Numbered from the stretch's first letter, positions 41,443-52,290 are shown. The stretch is 64,000 bases of DNA from an uncultured Algibacter sp. (GCA_947499935.1 CANMQH010000007.1:62001-126000); one strand, 5' to 3'. Numbers and translations are program-made. The notes: generated from the sequence alone by a model not told the origin.

Positions 41443-42294
41443 ATGAGAAATTTAAAAAAGAGTTTAAAAATTTTAGCAATTTCCTCAGTTGCTTTAATAA
41501 GTATTAAATGTCAAAAAGAAGACATTAATCAAGTTGATGATTCTCAAACAACAGAAGTTTCTTCAGAGACTTTAGCAAAGCTCCAAGGTATGGGGTACGA
41601 TACTACTTTTAAAGCACCTACACTATATGAAAATGGTGTTGTTGTTGAAGGTGATATTATGATTTCTAATGAGCAAATTGATGCTTTCAACTTTGAAAAA
41701 CAAGCACATGGTGCCATTCTTAACTGTAATAAAGCAAAAAACATTAAAGTTCGTAATCGCTTAGGTAATGCTATACCCCTTAATGTTGTTAAGAAAGCTA
41801 TAGGTTTTTGGAATAGAGGTACTAACAGAGCGGTCAAGTTCGTACTTGTAAACCGTAATGCTGATATTGATATAGTTATAGATAACAGACTTAGAGAGCC
41901 TGGAGCAACGGCTCCTCCATTTAGAGGTATTCCAAACGGAGACATTGAAATAAACCCAAATATACTTACTGTAGCTGGTAAACGATTAACTAATAATCAA
42001 TGGGCACAAGTAATAGCGCATGAGCTAGGTCATACATTAGGGCTTAGACACGCTAGAAGACAAGATAGTCCAATTAACCAATTAACAGGAGCTACATTTG
42101 TTCAAATACCTGGTACTCCTGGATTTGACGGACGTTCTATAATGGATGTTTCCAAAGGTATTGGTGCTAGTGGATCTGTAGAAAATAGAGTTGGAATATC
42201 TAATGCTGATAAAAAAGCTATAAAAGCTTTATATGGTTCTGGCTCTAATTCAAGGTGTAACAAGCGTAATCTTGTATTTAACGATCAACTATAA
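41443..42294 (+). CDS. Metzincin metalloprotease lipoprotein (M57-like)
   Basis: The product is 283 residues. The lipoprotein signal ends at LISIKCQKED. The metzincin zinc motif HELGHTLGLRH (HExxHxxGxxH) is complete in QVIAHELGHTLGLRHARRQ, with a Met-turn candidate in GRSIMDVSKG. The upstream beta region (KKAIGFWNRGTNRAVKFVL, ADIDIVIDNRL) fits the M57/dual-action HEIGH metallopeptidase group. It is anchored in the envelope and may act on extracellular protein. It is divergent from the T9SS protease, which suggests a proteolytic function for the locus. A strong terminator follows 37 bp after the stop. Confidence 0.88.
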   Translation: MRNLKKSLKILAISSVALISIKCQKEDINQVDDSQTTEVSSETLAKLQGMGYDTTFKAPTLYENGVVVEGDIMISNEQIDAFNFEKQAHGAILNCNKAKNIKVRNRLGNAIPLNVVKKAIGFWNRGTNRAVKFVLVNRNADIDIVIDNRLREPGATAPPFRGIPNGDIEINPNILTVAGKRLTNNQWAQVIAHELGHTLGLRHARRQDSPINQLTGATFVQIPGTPGFDGRSIMDVSKGIGASGSVENRVGISNADKKAIKALYGSGSNSRCNKRNLVFNDQL

Positions 42295-42330
42295 AAGTAT
42301 GTCTGCTTAATTATAAAGCTGATAGAGATT

Positions 42331-42363
42331 AAACCAACGAAGTTATGCTTCGTTGGTTTTTTT
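42331..42363 (+). terminator. Strong rho-independent terminator after metzincin gene
   Basis: AAACCAACGAAG pairs perfectly with CTTCGTTGGTTT (12 bp) around a 5-nt loop and is followed by a T run ending at 42363. Confidence 0.88.
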
Positions 42364-42869
42364 ATAAATAAAAGCATACATCTATTAAAAAAGATGCTTG
42401 TAATTTACCAAATAATGTATTGATTTCTCGGTATGGAAAAATCACCAGACTAGAGCTACCCGAAAATAAATCGAGATTTTAACTTTAATAAGTTATCCAT
42501 TTAATTAGCAACTATACCATCTAGAATCGAAAGTTGGAGAAACCTTTTTAGCTACAATAGAAAAGAATAAACTAAAGATTTTAAATCAAATATCTAAAGA
42601 ACGGATTTGAGGTTATGAATCAGGAATTTTCACAAATGAAAAAGATAATTTAATCATGTTTTTTTAATAATTATAGTGTTCATGACTATATTGAAATTAC
42701 AAGAAACAAAAACTATTGCCAACAAATATGTATATAATTTAGTGCTAGTTCTAGCCTGTCTAAAAAAAGCTCTTGGGTTTTCTATTCGGTTTTTATTTGC
42801 TAAATTTAGTTCTTAAACTCACACAACTAATCTTATACAAACTCGGTATCTACAAATTAAAAAAATGTA

Positions 42870-43157
42870 ATAAAAAAGTATATTTTGTTTTTACTCGTGA
42901 TGGGTTCATTCAAGTTTTTAAGTTGTCACAATCAAGTAAAACCTATTGGTGAAGCTATTGTAGATTTAGAGAATTTCAACTTTAACACTAAAATTTCAGA
43001 ACTATATCCTGACAAATATAAAAGCAAAGAATACAAGAGTACTGTTTAGTTAATTAAGAGTTTAAAAAAACATCCCGTTGACCAAAAACGAATTAGCATG
43101 TTAAATAAGATTTTTTCATACGAATTTGTTACTTTTAGAGTCAAACATATTTTCTAA
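42870..43157 (+). pseudogene. Broken lipoprotein gene with in-frame stop
   Basis: The frame reads IKKYILFLLVMGSFKFLSCHNQ, a lipoprotein signal peptide with lipobox FLSC, and continues to a TAG at 43047. It then goes on in the same frame to TAA at 43155 (SLKKHPVDQKRISMLNKI). No proper start codon precedes the signal: the nearby ATG is out of frame and runs into TAA. Candidate in-frame starts (GTG 42897, ATG 42900) would cut the signal. Loss of the start plus an internal nonsense codon indicate a pseudogene. The family is unknown. Confidence 0.6.
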
Positions 43158-43174
43158 CCATAAAGACATTTACT

Positions 43175-46100
43175 TTGAAAATCAAAAAATTCTGGAAACG
43201 AATTTTATTAGTACTAATCTTAGTTCCAATTTTATTATTAGGAGCCCTTATACTATATATTCAAAATAATCAATCTGAAATTATTAAAGGGGAGATTGCA
43301 AAATTAAACAAAGAGCACAAAGGCCTTATAAGTGTTGGTGACAGTGAATTATCCATTTTTGGTAACTTTCCGCACATCTCTATTAAAGTTTATGATGTGA
43401 AGGTCTTTGAAACAAAAGAGGACAATGCCCCCATTTTAATAGATGTAAAAGACATATATATAGGGTTTAACTTATGGGATATTGTGAATCAAAACTATGA
43501 TATCCAATCTCTAATAGTTGAAGAAGGCATTTTTAATATTGTTATTCACGAAAATAATACCACTAATATTCAGAACTCATTAGCAAGCACTTCTGAAATA
43601 GAAACCCCTTCCACGAATATTCATCTAAAAAAAATTAAACTTAAAAATCTAGATATCCACACTTTAGATGAAGCTACGAATACAGATGTTGAAAAATTTG
43701 TATACAATGGCATAGGTGGTTTTAAACAAGAAGATAATATCATTGCTGGGCATATAGATACAGATTTTGAATTAAATATAATAAAAGAAAGAGATACCAC
43801 TTTTATCCATAACAAACATTTTGAACTTCATACAGATGTTGTATTTAATGAATCCACAGGCATTCTTGACATACAACCTTCAAACATTACAATGGAAAAT
43901 GGTGATTTTGAATTAGAAGGAACTATAGATACAAAAAATGATGTAGATCTTAGCCTTTATATTAAAGGAACAAAGCCCAATTTTGATATGTTGATAGCTT
44001 TTGCTCCAACAGATGTAATACCCGTATTAGAAAAATACAAAAATGCTGGTGAAATCTATTTTTATGCCAGTATCCAAGGACCTTCGAACAAAGGAAACGT
44101 ACCCTCTATAAATCTCGATTTTGGGGCTGGAAAAGCCTTTTTAGAAAATACGGAAAAAGCAAAAAAGATAGATAATATGGGTTTCAACGGTCATTTTACA
44201 AATGGTGAAAATAGAGACGCAAGTACGATGGAATTTTCGCTTACTAATATGACTGCATCTTTGGAAAAGGGCGAATTTAAAGGTTCTATTCTTGTGAAAA
44301 ATTTTGAATCTCCAGAAGTAAATATGAAAATAAATTCGGATTTTAATCTCGACTTTCTCGCAGACTTTCTTGAGCTAGAGCAAATAGAAGATGCCTCCGG
44401 ACAAATATCGTTAACAATGAATTTTCATGATATTATTGATATAGACAACCCCGAAAAAGCATTAGAAAATCTCAACAAAGCATACTTTGCAGAATTGATT
44501 GTAAAAGATTTGAGTTTAGTCTCCAAAGATCTTCCCGCTCCCTTGCAAAATTTGAATGCATACCTAGTAATGAATGGAAAGAAAGCAACTCTAAAACAGT
44601 TTGAATTGTTAATAGGAAATTCAGACCTGTCAATAAGCGGCTTTCTATCTGATTTACCTGCTATTGTGCATCATACAAACATCCCCGTAAAAGTGCATTT
44701 AGATATAGCTTCCAAGTATTTAGATATTGCTCAATTAACAGGTTTTTCAAAACAGGATACTATTCAAAAAGGTATTGATGAACAAATAAAAGACTTAAGT
44801 TTAGGACTATCTTTTAACGCTTCTGCGAAAGATTTTACAGAATCTGAGTATTTACCCAAAGGTGAGTTTTTTATCGATAGTTTATATGCAGACCTAAAGC
44901 ATTATCCACATAAACTACACGATTTTCATACCGATGTATTGATAGATGATAAAGACTTAGAAATCGTAGATTTTACAGGATATATAGATGACAGTGATTT
45001 TCATTTTGATGGATTCATACACGATTATGCTTTTTGGATGCAACCCGAACTTAAAGGTGATGTCGATTTAGATATAAATCTAACATCTAATAAATTAAGA
45101 TTAGAAGATGTCTTTTCGTATAAAGGAGAAAATTATGTTCCAAAAGATTATAGACATGAAGAATTTGATAATCTAGCATTGCATATTGCCTCTAGTATGC
45201 ATTATAAAGATAGTGCATTACATGCTATCGATTTAGATTTAGACAAGTTAAATGCAAAAATGAAATTGCATCCCCTTCCCTTTAAAAATTTTAAAGGAAA
45301 TATACATTATGAAGAGGAACACTTGGTCATAAAAGACTTTCATGGGGAAATAGGAACTACCAATTTTAATTTCGATTTAAATTATTATTTAGGCGAAAAT
45401 TCGGAAATAAAGAAAAGAGATAATTACCTCAATTTAAAAGCAAATCAGATTAACTTTGATGCCCTTTTTAATTTCGATACAAATCCGTCAAAACAAACGC
45501 AAGTGGTGACTTCAAAAACTGCAGATGTAAAAGAACATGCAGATGCTTTTAATCTCTATGAATTGCCATTTACAGATATGCAATTTAAGGTAGACATCGC
45601 TCATTTTATGTACCATAAAATAGACCTAAAAAATATTAAAGCAGCTATAAGAACAACACCCAACCATTATATCTATATAGATACACTTAACATGGATGCC
45701 GCAGGAGGAAATATTAGATTAAACGGATATTTTAATGGTAGTGATCCAAAACATATTTACATGCAACCAGATTTGGTGATGAATAATGTTGATTTGGATA
45801 AATTACTGTTCAAATTCGAAAATTTTGGACAGGATCATCTCGTATCTGAAAATTTACAAGGAAAACTTACTTCTAGAATTAAAGGTAAAATACGAGTATA
45901 TCCAGATATGACGCCAGATCTAGACCAATCTACACTAGAAATGGATGTAAAAGTATTAAATGGAAGCTTAAAGAATTACGATCCAATGCTGGCGCTTTCA
46001 GATTATATGGGAGATAAAAACTTGCAAAACATTAGGTTTGACACCCTACAAAATAGTATTGATATAAATAAAGGGAAGATTCATATTCCCGCCATGACTA

Positions 46101-46369
46101 TCGAATCTACGTTGGGTCATATGGAATTATCTGGTACGCATGATAGTAATCAAAATATCGATTATTATGTACGCATTCCTTGGAAAACGATAAGAAAAGC
46201 AACTTGGCAAAAATTATTTAAAAATAAAAAGGATACGATTCCAAATGAAGAACAAAACGATAAGATTGTAGAAGTAGATTCAACTAAAAAGATAAAGTAT
46301 CTCAATCTAAAAATTAAAGGCAATATTGATGACTATAAGATTTCATTAGGTAAGAAAAAAGAAAAATAA
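43175..46369 (+). CDS. Large AsmA-like envelope protein
   Basis: The product is 1064 residues. The N-terminus has one membrane helix (FWKRILLVLILVPILLLGALILYI). The rest is long, repetitive beta sequence as in AsmA/TamB/YhdP-like bridge proteins (GDSELSIFGNFPHISIKVYDVKV near the start, AMTIESTLGHMELSGTHDSNQNIDYYVRIPW near the end). Relatives carry phospholipids between membranes or modulate outer-membrane assembly. The start is TTG at 43175. No better ATG exists upstream and the membrane helix begins at once. It is a single-gene unit after the decayed region. Confidence 0.85.
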   Translation: MKIKKFWKRILLVLILVPILLLGALILYIQNNQSEIIKGEIAKLNKEHKGLISVGDSELSIFGNFPHISIKVYDVKVFETKEDNAPILIDVKDIYIGFNLWDIVNQNYDIQSLIVEEGIFNIVIHENNTTNIQNSLASTSEIETPSTNIHLKKIKLKNLDIHTLDEATNTDVEKFVYNGIGGFKQEDNIIAGHIDTDFELNIIKERDTTFIHNKHFELHTDVVFNESTGILDIQPSNITMENGDFELEGTIDTKNDVDLSLYIKGTKPNFDMLIAFAPTDVIPVLEKYKNAGEIYFYASIQGPSNKGNVPSINLDFGAGKAFLENTEKAKKIDNMGFNGHFTNGENRDASTMEFSLTNMTASLEKGEFKGSILVKNFESPEVNMKINSDFNLDFLADFLELEQIEDASGQISLTMNFHDIIDIDNPEKALENLNKAYFAELIVKDLSLVSKDLPAPLQNLNAYLVMNGKKATLKQFELLIGNSDLSISGFLSDLPAIVHHTNIPVKVHLDIASKYLDIAQLTGFSKQDTIQKGIDEQIKDLSLGLSFNASAKDFTESEYLPKGEFFIDSLYADLKHYPHKLHDFHTDVLIDDKDLEIVDFTGYIDDSDFHFDGFIHDYAFWMQPELKGDVDLDINLTSNKLRLEDVFSYKGENYVPKDYRHEEFDNLALHIASSMHYKDSALHAIDLDLDKLNAKMKLHPLPFKNFKGNIHYEEEHLVIKDFHGEIGTTNFNFDLNYYLGENSEIKKRDNYLNLKANQINFDALFNFDTNPSKQTQVVTSKTADVKEHADAFNLYELPFTDMQFKVDIAHFMYHKIDLKNIKAAIRTTPNHYIYIDTLNMDAAGGNIRLNGYFNGSDPKHIYMQPDLVMNNVDLDKLLFKFENFGQDHLVSENLQGKLTSRIKGKIRVYPDMTPDLDQSTLEMDVKVLNGSLKNYDPMLALSDYMGDKNLQNIRFDTLQNSIDINKGKIHIPAMTIESTLGHMELSGTHDSNQNIDYYVRIPWKTIRKATWQKLFKNKKDTIPNEEQNDKIVEVDSTKKIKYLNLKIKGNIDDYKISLGKKKEK

Positions 46370-46510
46370 ATGTGTTGCATTTATGCATTGAACATGGCTT
46401 TCTTTTAAATTGCGTTTTTTACATACCATGATAATCCATTTATTATAATACAAACCATGTTCTTTTTATAATCTTATAGTTTCAAAAAAAATCTTTCTAC
46501 AAATTTTATA

Positions 46511-46518
46511 TACATTTG
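46511..46518 (+). promoter_or_regulatory. gcvT: Candidate -7 element TACATTTG for gcvT
   Basis: TACATTTG matches TANNTTTG, 30 bp upstream of the gcvT ATG at 46549. Confidence 0.5.
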
Positions 46519-46548
46519 TTTCTATTAAAATCATAATAGAAATTTTAG

Positions 46549-47628
46549 ATGAAAAATACAGCCTTAACAGAAACTCATAAAGCCTTAGGCGCTAAAATAG
46601 TACCTTTTGCAGGTTATAATATGCCTGTTCAATATGAAGGTATTAATATAGAACACGAAACAGTACGACAATCGGTTGGTGTTTTTGATGTTTCTCACAT
46701 GGGAGAATTCTTAATTACTGGCGAACATGCTTTAGATTTAATTCAAAAAGTGAGTAGCAATGATGCTAGTAAATTAACCGTTGGAAAAGCCCAATACAGT
46801 TGCTTACCTAATGATAATGGTGGTATTGTTGATGATTTAATTATTTATAAAATTAAAGAAGACACCTATTTATTAGTAGTAAACGCTAGTAATATCGAGA
46901 AAGATTGGAATTGGATTAGTTCTAAAAACGATATGAATGCTACCATGCGAGATTTAAGCGAAGATTATGCATTATTAGCCATACAAGGCCCAAAAGCTAT
47001 TGAGGCTATGCAAAGCATAACAAGTCATGATTTATCATCTATAAATTTTTATAATTTTATAGTGGGTGATTTTGCAGGCATAGAGCATGTTATTATTTCG
47101 TCCACAGGATATACAGGTAGTGGTGGATTTGAAATTTATTGTAAGAATAACGAAGTTAAACAGATATGGGATAAAGTTTTAGAAGCTGGAGCTGATTTTG
47201 GGATCAAACCCATTGGCCTTGCTGCTCGAGATACCTTGCGTTTAGAAATGGGGTATTGTCTTTACGGTAATGATATTGATGATACAACCTCTCCTATTGA
47301 AGCTGGCCTAGGTTGGATTACAAAATTTACTAAAGAATTTACAAATTCCAAAGCGCTTAAAACTCAAAAAGAACGTGGTACAGAGCGTAAACTAATTGCT
47401 TTTAAATTAGACGAACGTGGTATCCCGCGTCATGGTTACGATATTGTTGATGGTGAAGGTAAAACGATAGGCGTTGTAACCTCTGGTACCATGTCGCCTT
47501 CTCTAGGTATAGGTATTGGTTTAGGGTATGTACCAACCGTTTTTTCTACTGTAAATAGCAAAATAAATATTCAAATTCGAAAAAATGCAATACCAGCAAC
47601 TGTAGTTAAATTACCGTTTTATAAATAA
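46549..47628 (+). CDS. gcvT: Glycine cleavage system aminomethyltransferase (T protein)
   Basis: The product is 359 residues. [52 protein letters not shown] and [20 protein letters not shown] are hallmark GcvT motifs. It transfers the one-carbon unit from the lipoyl-bound aminomethyl group to tetrahydrofolate and releases ammonia. The other glycine-cleavage genes (gcvP, gcvH) are not in this window, as is common in this group. The glutaminase gene starts 4 bp after the stop, so the two are probably co-transcribed. Confidence 0.96.
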   Translation: MKNTALTETHKALGAKIVPFAGYNMPVQYEGINIEHETVRQSVGVFDVSHMGEFLITGEHALDLIQKVSSNDASKLTVGKAQYSCLPNDNGGIVDDLIIYKIKEDTYLLVVNASNIEKDWNWISSKNDMNATMRDLSEDYALLAIQGPKAIEAMQSITSHDLSSINFYNFIVGDFAGIEHVIISSTGYTGSGGFEIYCKNNEVKQIWDKVLEAGADFGIKPIGLAARDTLRLEMGYCLYGNDIDDTTSPIEAGLGWITKFTKEFTNSKALKTQKERGTERKLIAFKLDERGIPRHGYDIVDGEGKTIGVVTSGTMSPSLGIGIGLGYVPTVFSTVNSKINIQIRKNAIPATVVKLPFYK

Positions 47629-47632
47629 ACTC

Positions 47633-48547
47633 ATGCACGATTATCAAGCCTTGTTAGAGGTCTTATATCATGATGCTATTAAAGCAAAAAATAGAGGTAG
47701 CATAGCGACTTATATTCCAGAATTAGCACATATTGATATTAATAATTTTGGTATTCATTTAAAAACAATAGATGGTAAAGATTTTGGTATAGGAGACTAT
47801 AACAAACCCTTTTCTATTCAAAGTATTTCTAAGGTTTTAGCATTATCTAAAGCTATGGAATTGGTTGGTGATGCCGTTTGGAAACGTGTTGATGTAGAAC
47901 CTAGCGGAAATCCATTTAATTTTTTATCACTTTTAGAAATAGAAAATGGCATTCCTAGAAATCCGTTAATTAACTCTGGAGCCATTGTTATAGCAGACAT
48001 TTTAGTTTCTAACTTAAAAAATCCAAAAGAAGATTTTTTAAGCTATATTAAAATGATAACTAATGACGATTCTATAAGTTACAATGAGTCTGTAGCAAAA
48101 TCGGAACAAATCACAGGTTTTAAGAACTATGCCGCTGCAAACCTATTAAAATCCTTTAAAAACTTGAATAACCCTGTTGATGATGTTTTAGATTTTTATT
48201 TTCATCAATGTGCTATAGAAATGAGTTGCAGTCAATTATCAAAGGCTTTTTATTTATTTGCTAATAAAGGAAAATGTCTACAAAATAAATTACATATTAG
48301 CGAGCAACAAGCAAAACGCATTAACGCGCTAATGCTAACTTGTGGATTTTATGACGAAGCTGGCGAATTTGCCTTTAAAGTTGGTTTGCCTGGAAAAAGT
48401 GGTGTTGGCGGTGGTATTATTGCGCTATTACCAAATCACTTTATTATTTCTGTATGGTCTCCTGGGCTTAATAAAAAAGGAAATTCTCAATTAGGTATGC
48501 ATGCCTTACAGCAATTTACAACGCATACAAAACGTTCTATATTTTAG
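47633..48547 (+). CDS. glsA: Glutaminase A
   Basis: The product is 304 residues. The serine-dependent beta-lactamase-like fold is marked by FSIQSISKVLALS (SxxK nucleophile and base), PRNPLINSGAIVIADIL, and the late KVGLPGKSGVGGGIIALLP. It hydrolyses glutamine to glutamate and ammonia in the cytoplasm. It follows gcvT by 4 bp and precedes the SDR gene by 24 bp, forming a probable operon. The length is standard for the family. Confidence 0.95.
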   Translation: MHDYQALLEVLYHDAIKAKNRGSIATYIPELAHIDINNFGIHLKTIDGKDFGIGDYNKPFSIQSISKVLALSKAMELVGDAVWKRVDVEPSGNPFNFLSLLEIENGIPRNPLINSGAIVIADILVSNLKNPKEDFLSYIKMITNDDSISYNESVAKSEQITGFKNYAAANLLKSFKNLNNPVDDVLDFYFHQCAIEMSCSQLSKAFYLFANKGKCLQNKLHISEQQAKRINALMLTCGFYDEAGEFAFKVGLPGKSGVGGGIIALLPNHFIISVWSPGLNKKGNSQLGMHALQQFTTHTKRSIF

Positions 48548-48571
48548 AATTTTTACCCAGTAGTAAGCCCC

Positions 48572-49405
48572 ATGCAAAAGAAAGATAATAAACATCGAAT
48601 TCTAATTATAGGTGCAAGCGGGTTTTTGGGCGGCGCCATTTATAAAGAACTCTGCTCCTATTTTAAAACTTATGGGACTTATAATATTAATAATAAATCA
48701 TTAGAAAAAAATAAACACTTTTTTCAATATAATATTGAAGAAGATGACATTTACGAAATCTTAAATATTATAAAGCCTACTATTATTATTTCTGCTCTTA
48801 GAGGCGATTTTTCTAAACAAACATTATTGCATCAACATCTTGCTGAATATGTATTAGCTCATAAAATTAAAATCATGTTTTTGTCCTCTGCCAATGTGTT
48901 TGATGCCTATAGCAAATACCCGAGTTATGAGCAAGATAAAACATATAGCAACAGTAAATATGGGCATTTTAAAATAAAAATTGAAAACCTTTTATTGCGG
49001 TTGCCTAAAAACCAAGTCGCTATTTTACGATTGCCCATGGTTTTTGGAGTACAATCTCCCAGAATACAAGATATTATTAATTATGTAAATACAAAAGAAC
49101 CTGTAGAAGTGTTTCCTAATTTGGTAATGAATGTAACTACAGAATCAAAATTAACACAACAAATTCATTACATGATTAATAGAAATAAATCTGGGATTTA
49201 TCATCTAGGCAGTGATGATTTGGTGCATCATGACGATTTTATTAAAGAAATCATAGACGCACTTAAACCCGAACACAACCCTATTTACAAACAAGTTTAC
49301 ACAACTAATGATGAAAGATATTTAGCGGTATTACCAAAATTTAATAAGCTTCCTAAACATCTGCAAATTAAAAGCCAATATGTGCTATCAGAATTAAAGA
49401 TATAA
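48572..49405 (+). CDS. Extended SDR (RmlD-like) NAD(P)-dependent epimerase/reductase
   Basis: The product is 277 residues. ILIIGASGFLGGAIYKEL is the Rossmann GxxGxxG. SSANVFDAYSKYPSYEQDKTYSNSKYGHFK contains the SDR Ser and YxxxK-like catalytic segment (SKYGHFKIK). The pattern resembles dTDP-4-dehydrorhamnose reductase-like sugar nucleotide enzymes. The specific sugar or other substrate is unknown. It is cytoplasmic, downstream of glsA, and 59 bp before the pterin dehydratase gene. Confidence 0.82.
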   Translation: MQKKDNKHRILIIGASGFLGGAIYKELCSYFKTYGTYNINNKSLEKNKHFFQYNIEEDDIYEILNIIKPTIIISALRGDFSKQTLLHQHLAEYVLAHKIKIMFLSSANVFDAYSKYPSYEQDKTYSNSKYGHFKIKIENLLLRLPKNQVAILRLPMVFGVQSPRIQDIINYVNTKEPVEVFPNLVMNVTTESKLTQQIHYMINRNKSGIYHLGSDDLVHHDDFIKEIIDALKPEHNPIYKQVYTTNDERYLAVLPKFNKLPKHLQIKSQYVLSELKI

Positions 49406-49464
49406 TTGGCTTAGCCACTAAAATGTATTAAATTGGTTGAAAATTTTATTAAAACGATAATGTA

Positions 49465-49761
49465 ATGATGACTAAACTTTCTGAAGAAGATATAGAAAAA
49501 AAATTACTTCACTTACCAGACTGGGAATATTATGATAATGCCCTTAATGCAGAATTTGAGTTTGAAAATTTTAAAGATTGTTTTAGTGCCATGAGTAGAA
49601 TTGCTTTTGAGTGTGAAGCCTTAAACCACCACCCAGATTGGTCTAATGTATATAACGTACTCACCATATCATTGTCCACTCACGATGCAAAAGGCGTAAC
49701 TATAAAGGATTTTAAATTAGCTGAAGCTATAGATTATATTGTAGAGCCAGACGAGGCATAA
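49465..49761 (+). CDS. 4a-hydroxytetrahydrobiopterin dehydratase
   Basis: The product is 98 residues. SEEDIEKKLLHLPDWEYYDNALNAEFEFENF and ALNHHPDWSNVYNVLTISLSTHDAKGVT contain the PCD active-site pattern (HHPdw..vyn.v...l.tHd.gGlt). It recycles 4a-hydroxytetrahydropterin, or in some bacteria makes molybdopterin precursors. No aromatic amino-acid hydroxylase gene is adjacent. The start has two consecutive Met codons (49465 and 49468). Confidence 0.93.
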   Translation: MMTKLSEEDIEKKLLHLPDWEYYDNALNAEFEFENFKDCFSAMSRIAFECEALNHHPDWSNVYNVLTISLSTHDAKGVTIKDFKLAEAIDYIVEPDEA

Positions 49762-49934
49762 TTTAGCATTGGATTTATTATTTTTGGTGGTTATTAGTCA
49801 CTAAAAACTTCTAAAAAATAAAATTTTAGCCATGGGTTAATTGGCAGTTTTTTTAAATTTGTCAATTAACATATCGTTATTAAACAAATAATTAAGATTT
49901 TCACTTTCGAGAAAATAAAATAAATATTAAAATT

Positions 49935-50654
49935 ATGGGAAGAGCTTTTGAATTTAGAAAAGCAAGAAAAATGAAACGTTGGTCCGCTATGAGCAAAGCC
50001 TTTACACGTATAGGTAAAGATATTGTTATGGCCGTGAAAGAAGGAGGACCCGACCCAGATAGTAATTCACGATTAAGAGCCGTTATCCAAAATGCAAAGG
50101 CCGTAAATATGCCTAAGGATAACGTAGAACGCGCTATAAAAAAAGCAAGCGAAAAAGGACAAGGCGATTATAAAGAAGTTGTTTTTGAAGGTTATGCACC
50201 ACATGGCATTGCTATATTAGTGGAAACGGCTACCGATAATAATACGCGTACCGTAGCGAATGTAAGAAGCTATTTTAATAAATGTGATGGTAGTTTAGGC
50301 ACTTCTGGCTCAGTTGTATTTATGTTTGACCACACTTGTAATTTTAGAATACATGCAGAAGGCTTAGACCCTGAAGAATTAGAACTTGAATTTATTGATT
50401 TTGGAGCAGAAGAAGTTTTTGCTGATGATGATGGCATACTTATTTATGCCCCATTTGAAAGTTTTGGAGCTATACAAGCCGAATTAGAACGTAAAGACAT
50501 CGAAATTTTATCTTCTGGTTTTGAACGTATCCCACAAGTAACCAAACCTGTTACAGCAGAACAAGCCGAAGACATTGAAAAACTTCTTGAAAAATTAGAA
50601 GAAGATGACGATGTACAACATGTATATCACACCATGGAAGAACGTACTGAATAA
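49935..50654 (+). CDS. YebC/PmpR family DNA-binding protein
   Basis: The product is 239 residues. MGRAFEFRKARKMKRWSAMSKAFTRIGKDI and PDSNSRLRAVIQNAKAVNMPKDNVERAI are the invariant YebC N-terminus. Members were annotated as transcription regulators and newer work links the family to translation of proline-rich stretches. The length is usual. It is single-gene, with a strong hairpin after it that also serves guaB from the other side. Confidence 0.94.
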   Translation: MGRAFEFRKARKMKRWSAMSKAFTRIGKDIVMAVKEGGPDPDSNSRLRAVIQNAKAVNMPKDNVERAIKKASEKGQGDYKEVVFEGYAPHGIAILVETATDNNTRTVANVRSYFNKCDGSLGTSGSVVFMFDHTCNFRIHAEGLDPEELELEFIDFGAEEVFADDDGILIYAPFESFGAIQAELERKDIEILSSGFERIPQVTKPVTAEQAEDIEKLLEKLEEDDDVQHVYHTMEERTE

Positions 50655-50717
50655 TAGTATTTATTATAGATTATGTAATAATTTATACTTTAACTAATAG
50701 AGTTATAATTTAAACAA

Positions 50718-50761
50718 AAAAGCTCAATATTTATATTTTAAACTATAAATATTGAGCTTTT
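50718..50761. terminator. Bidirectional terminator between yebC-like gene and guaB
   Basis: AAAAGCTCAATATTTATA (50718-50735) pairs perfectly with its complement at 50744-50761 (18-bp stem, 8-nt loop). The A and T ends suit both strands. The two genes converge here. Confidence 0.9.
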
Positions 50762-50791
50762 AAATTTTAAAGTATGTTTAAACTAAATAAG

Positions 50792-52264
50792 TTATCTTGA
50801 ATAATTAGGAGATTCTTTAGTTATGGTAACATCGTGAGGGTGACTTTCATTTATACCACTCGCTGTAATTTTTACAAACTGACCTGTTTCCTTTAAAGTT
50901 TCTATATCTTTTGCACCACAATAGCCCATTCCAGCTCTTAAACCACCAATAAACTGGTGTATGCTTTCATATAAATCACCTTTGTAGGGTACACGTCCAA
51001 CAATACCCTCAGGTACTAACTTTTTAATATCATCTTCTACATCTTGAAAATAACGATCTTTGCTACCCTCTTTCATAGCTTCTACAGAGCCCATACCACG
51101 GTAGGATTTAAATTTTCTACCTTCGTAAATAATAGTCTCTCCAGGCGATTCTTTGGTACCTGCTAAAAGTGACCCTAACATAACAGTATCTGCACCAGCA
51201 GCAATGGCTTTTGGAATATCTCCAGTATAACGAATACCGCCATCTGCAATAACAGGTACGCCGCTTCCCTTTATAGCAGAGGCAACTTCTAATACCGCCG
51301 AAAACTGAGGAAAACCAACACCAGCCACAACACGTGTTGTACATATAGATCCTGGACCAATACCAACTTTAACGGCATCTGCTCCAGCGTCTACTAAATA
51401 TTTTGCAGCTGCTCCAGTGGCTATATTACCCACAATAACATCTAACTCAGGAAATTTAGCTTTAATTTCTTTTAATACACCTACCACACCTTTGGTATGC
51501 CCGTGTGCTGTATCTATAACTACAGCATCCACTCCTGCTTTAACCAAAGCTTCTGCTCTTTGAACAGCATCTCCAGTTACACCAATTGCTGCAGCAACAC
51601 GTAAACGTCCGTATTTATCTTTATTAGCATTTGGTTTTTGACTAAGTTTGGTTATATCTCTAAAGGTAATTAAACCAGATAGCTTGAAATTATCATCAAC
51701 AATTAATAATTTTTCAATTTTATGTTCTTGAAGAATTTTTTCGGCATCTTGCAACGATGTTCCTACAGATGAAGTGACTAGGTTTTCGCTAGTCATAACC
51801 TCTACTATTGGTCTTTTATTATCATGTTCAAAACGTAAATCTCTATTAGTAACAATACCTTTGAGCGTCCCATCTTCATCAACAATAGGAATACCACCTA
51901 TACTGTATTCAGACATATGTTTTTTGGCATGTTTTACTTTAGCTGTTAAAGGTAAAGTAACAGGGTCTATGATCATTCCACTTTCAGCACGCTTCACTTT
52001 TTTAACTTTAAGCGCTTGAGCTTCAATAGACATGTTTTTGTGTAAAACACCAATACCACCCTCTTGTGCCATGGCTATAGCCATTTTACTTTCGGTAACG
52101 GTATCCATAGCTGCCGAAATAATAGGCACATTAATGGTTATGTTTTTTGTGAATTTTGTTTTTATGCTAACTTCTCTAGGTAGAACTTCAGAAAAGGCTG
52201 GGACTAAAAGAACGTCGTCATAGGTTAACCCTTCTCCGACTATTTTGTTTTCGTGTGCTGTCAT
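50792..52264 (-). CDS. guaB: IMP dehydrogenase
   Basis: The product is 490 residues. [21 protein letters not shown] is the start of the barrel. Two CBS domains interrupt it (~residues 95-215). The catalytic Cys lies in [21 protein letters not shown], followed by [24 protein letters not shown]. It oxidises IMP to XMP with NAD, the first step to GMP. The length and domain order are standard. A -7-like element lies 26 bp upstream. Confidence 0.97.
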   Translation of the reverse strand: MTAHENKIVGEGLTYDDVLLVPAFSEVLPREVSIKTKFTKNITINVPIISAAMDTVTESKMAIAMAQEGGIGVLHKNMSIEAQALKVKKVKRAESGMIIDPVTLPLTAKVKHAKKHMSEYSIGGIPIVDEDGTLKGIVTNRDLRFEHDNKRPIVEVMTSENLVTSSVGTSLQDAEKILQEHKIEKLLIVDDNFKLSGLITFRDITKLSQKPNANKDKYGRLRVAAAIGVTGDAVQRAEALVKAGVDAVVIDTAHGHTKGVVGVLKEIKAKFPELDVIVGNIATGAAAKYLVDAGADAVKVGIGPGSICTTRVVAGVGFPQFSAVLEVASAIKGSGVPVIADGGIRYTGDIPKAIAAGADTVMLGSLLAGTKESPGETIIYEGRKFKSYRGMGSVEAMKEGSKDRYFQDVEDDIKKLVPEGIVGRVPYKGDLYESIHQFIGGLRAGMGYCGAKDIETLKETGQFVKITASGINESHPHDVTITKESPNYSR

Positions 52265-52290
52265 GTTGCAATTATGATTATAATTGCGTG

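Larger units (their letters stand above)
42295..43174. other. Decayed region (880 bp) with pseudogene remnants
   Basis: After the terminator at 42331-42363 the region has frame-broken coding-like stretches. A frame near 42520-42665 reads HLESKVGETFLATIEKNKLKILNQ, then a TGA, then GYESGIFTNEKDNL. The region 42870-43157 is a broken lipoprotein gene. No intact gene is present. Confidence 0.5.

Noticed and set aside
51117..51344. Cys/Trp-rich 75-codon frame inside guaB
   Set aside because: It is an alternative frame of the well-supported IMP dehydrogenase. The Cys/Trp richness is a by-product of its codons.
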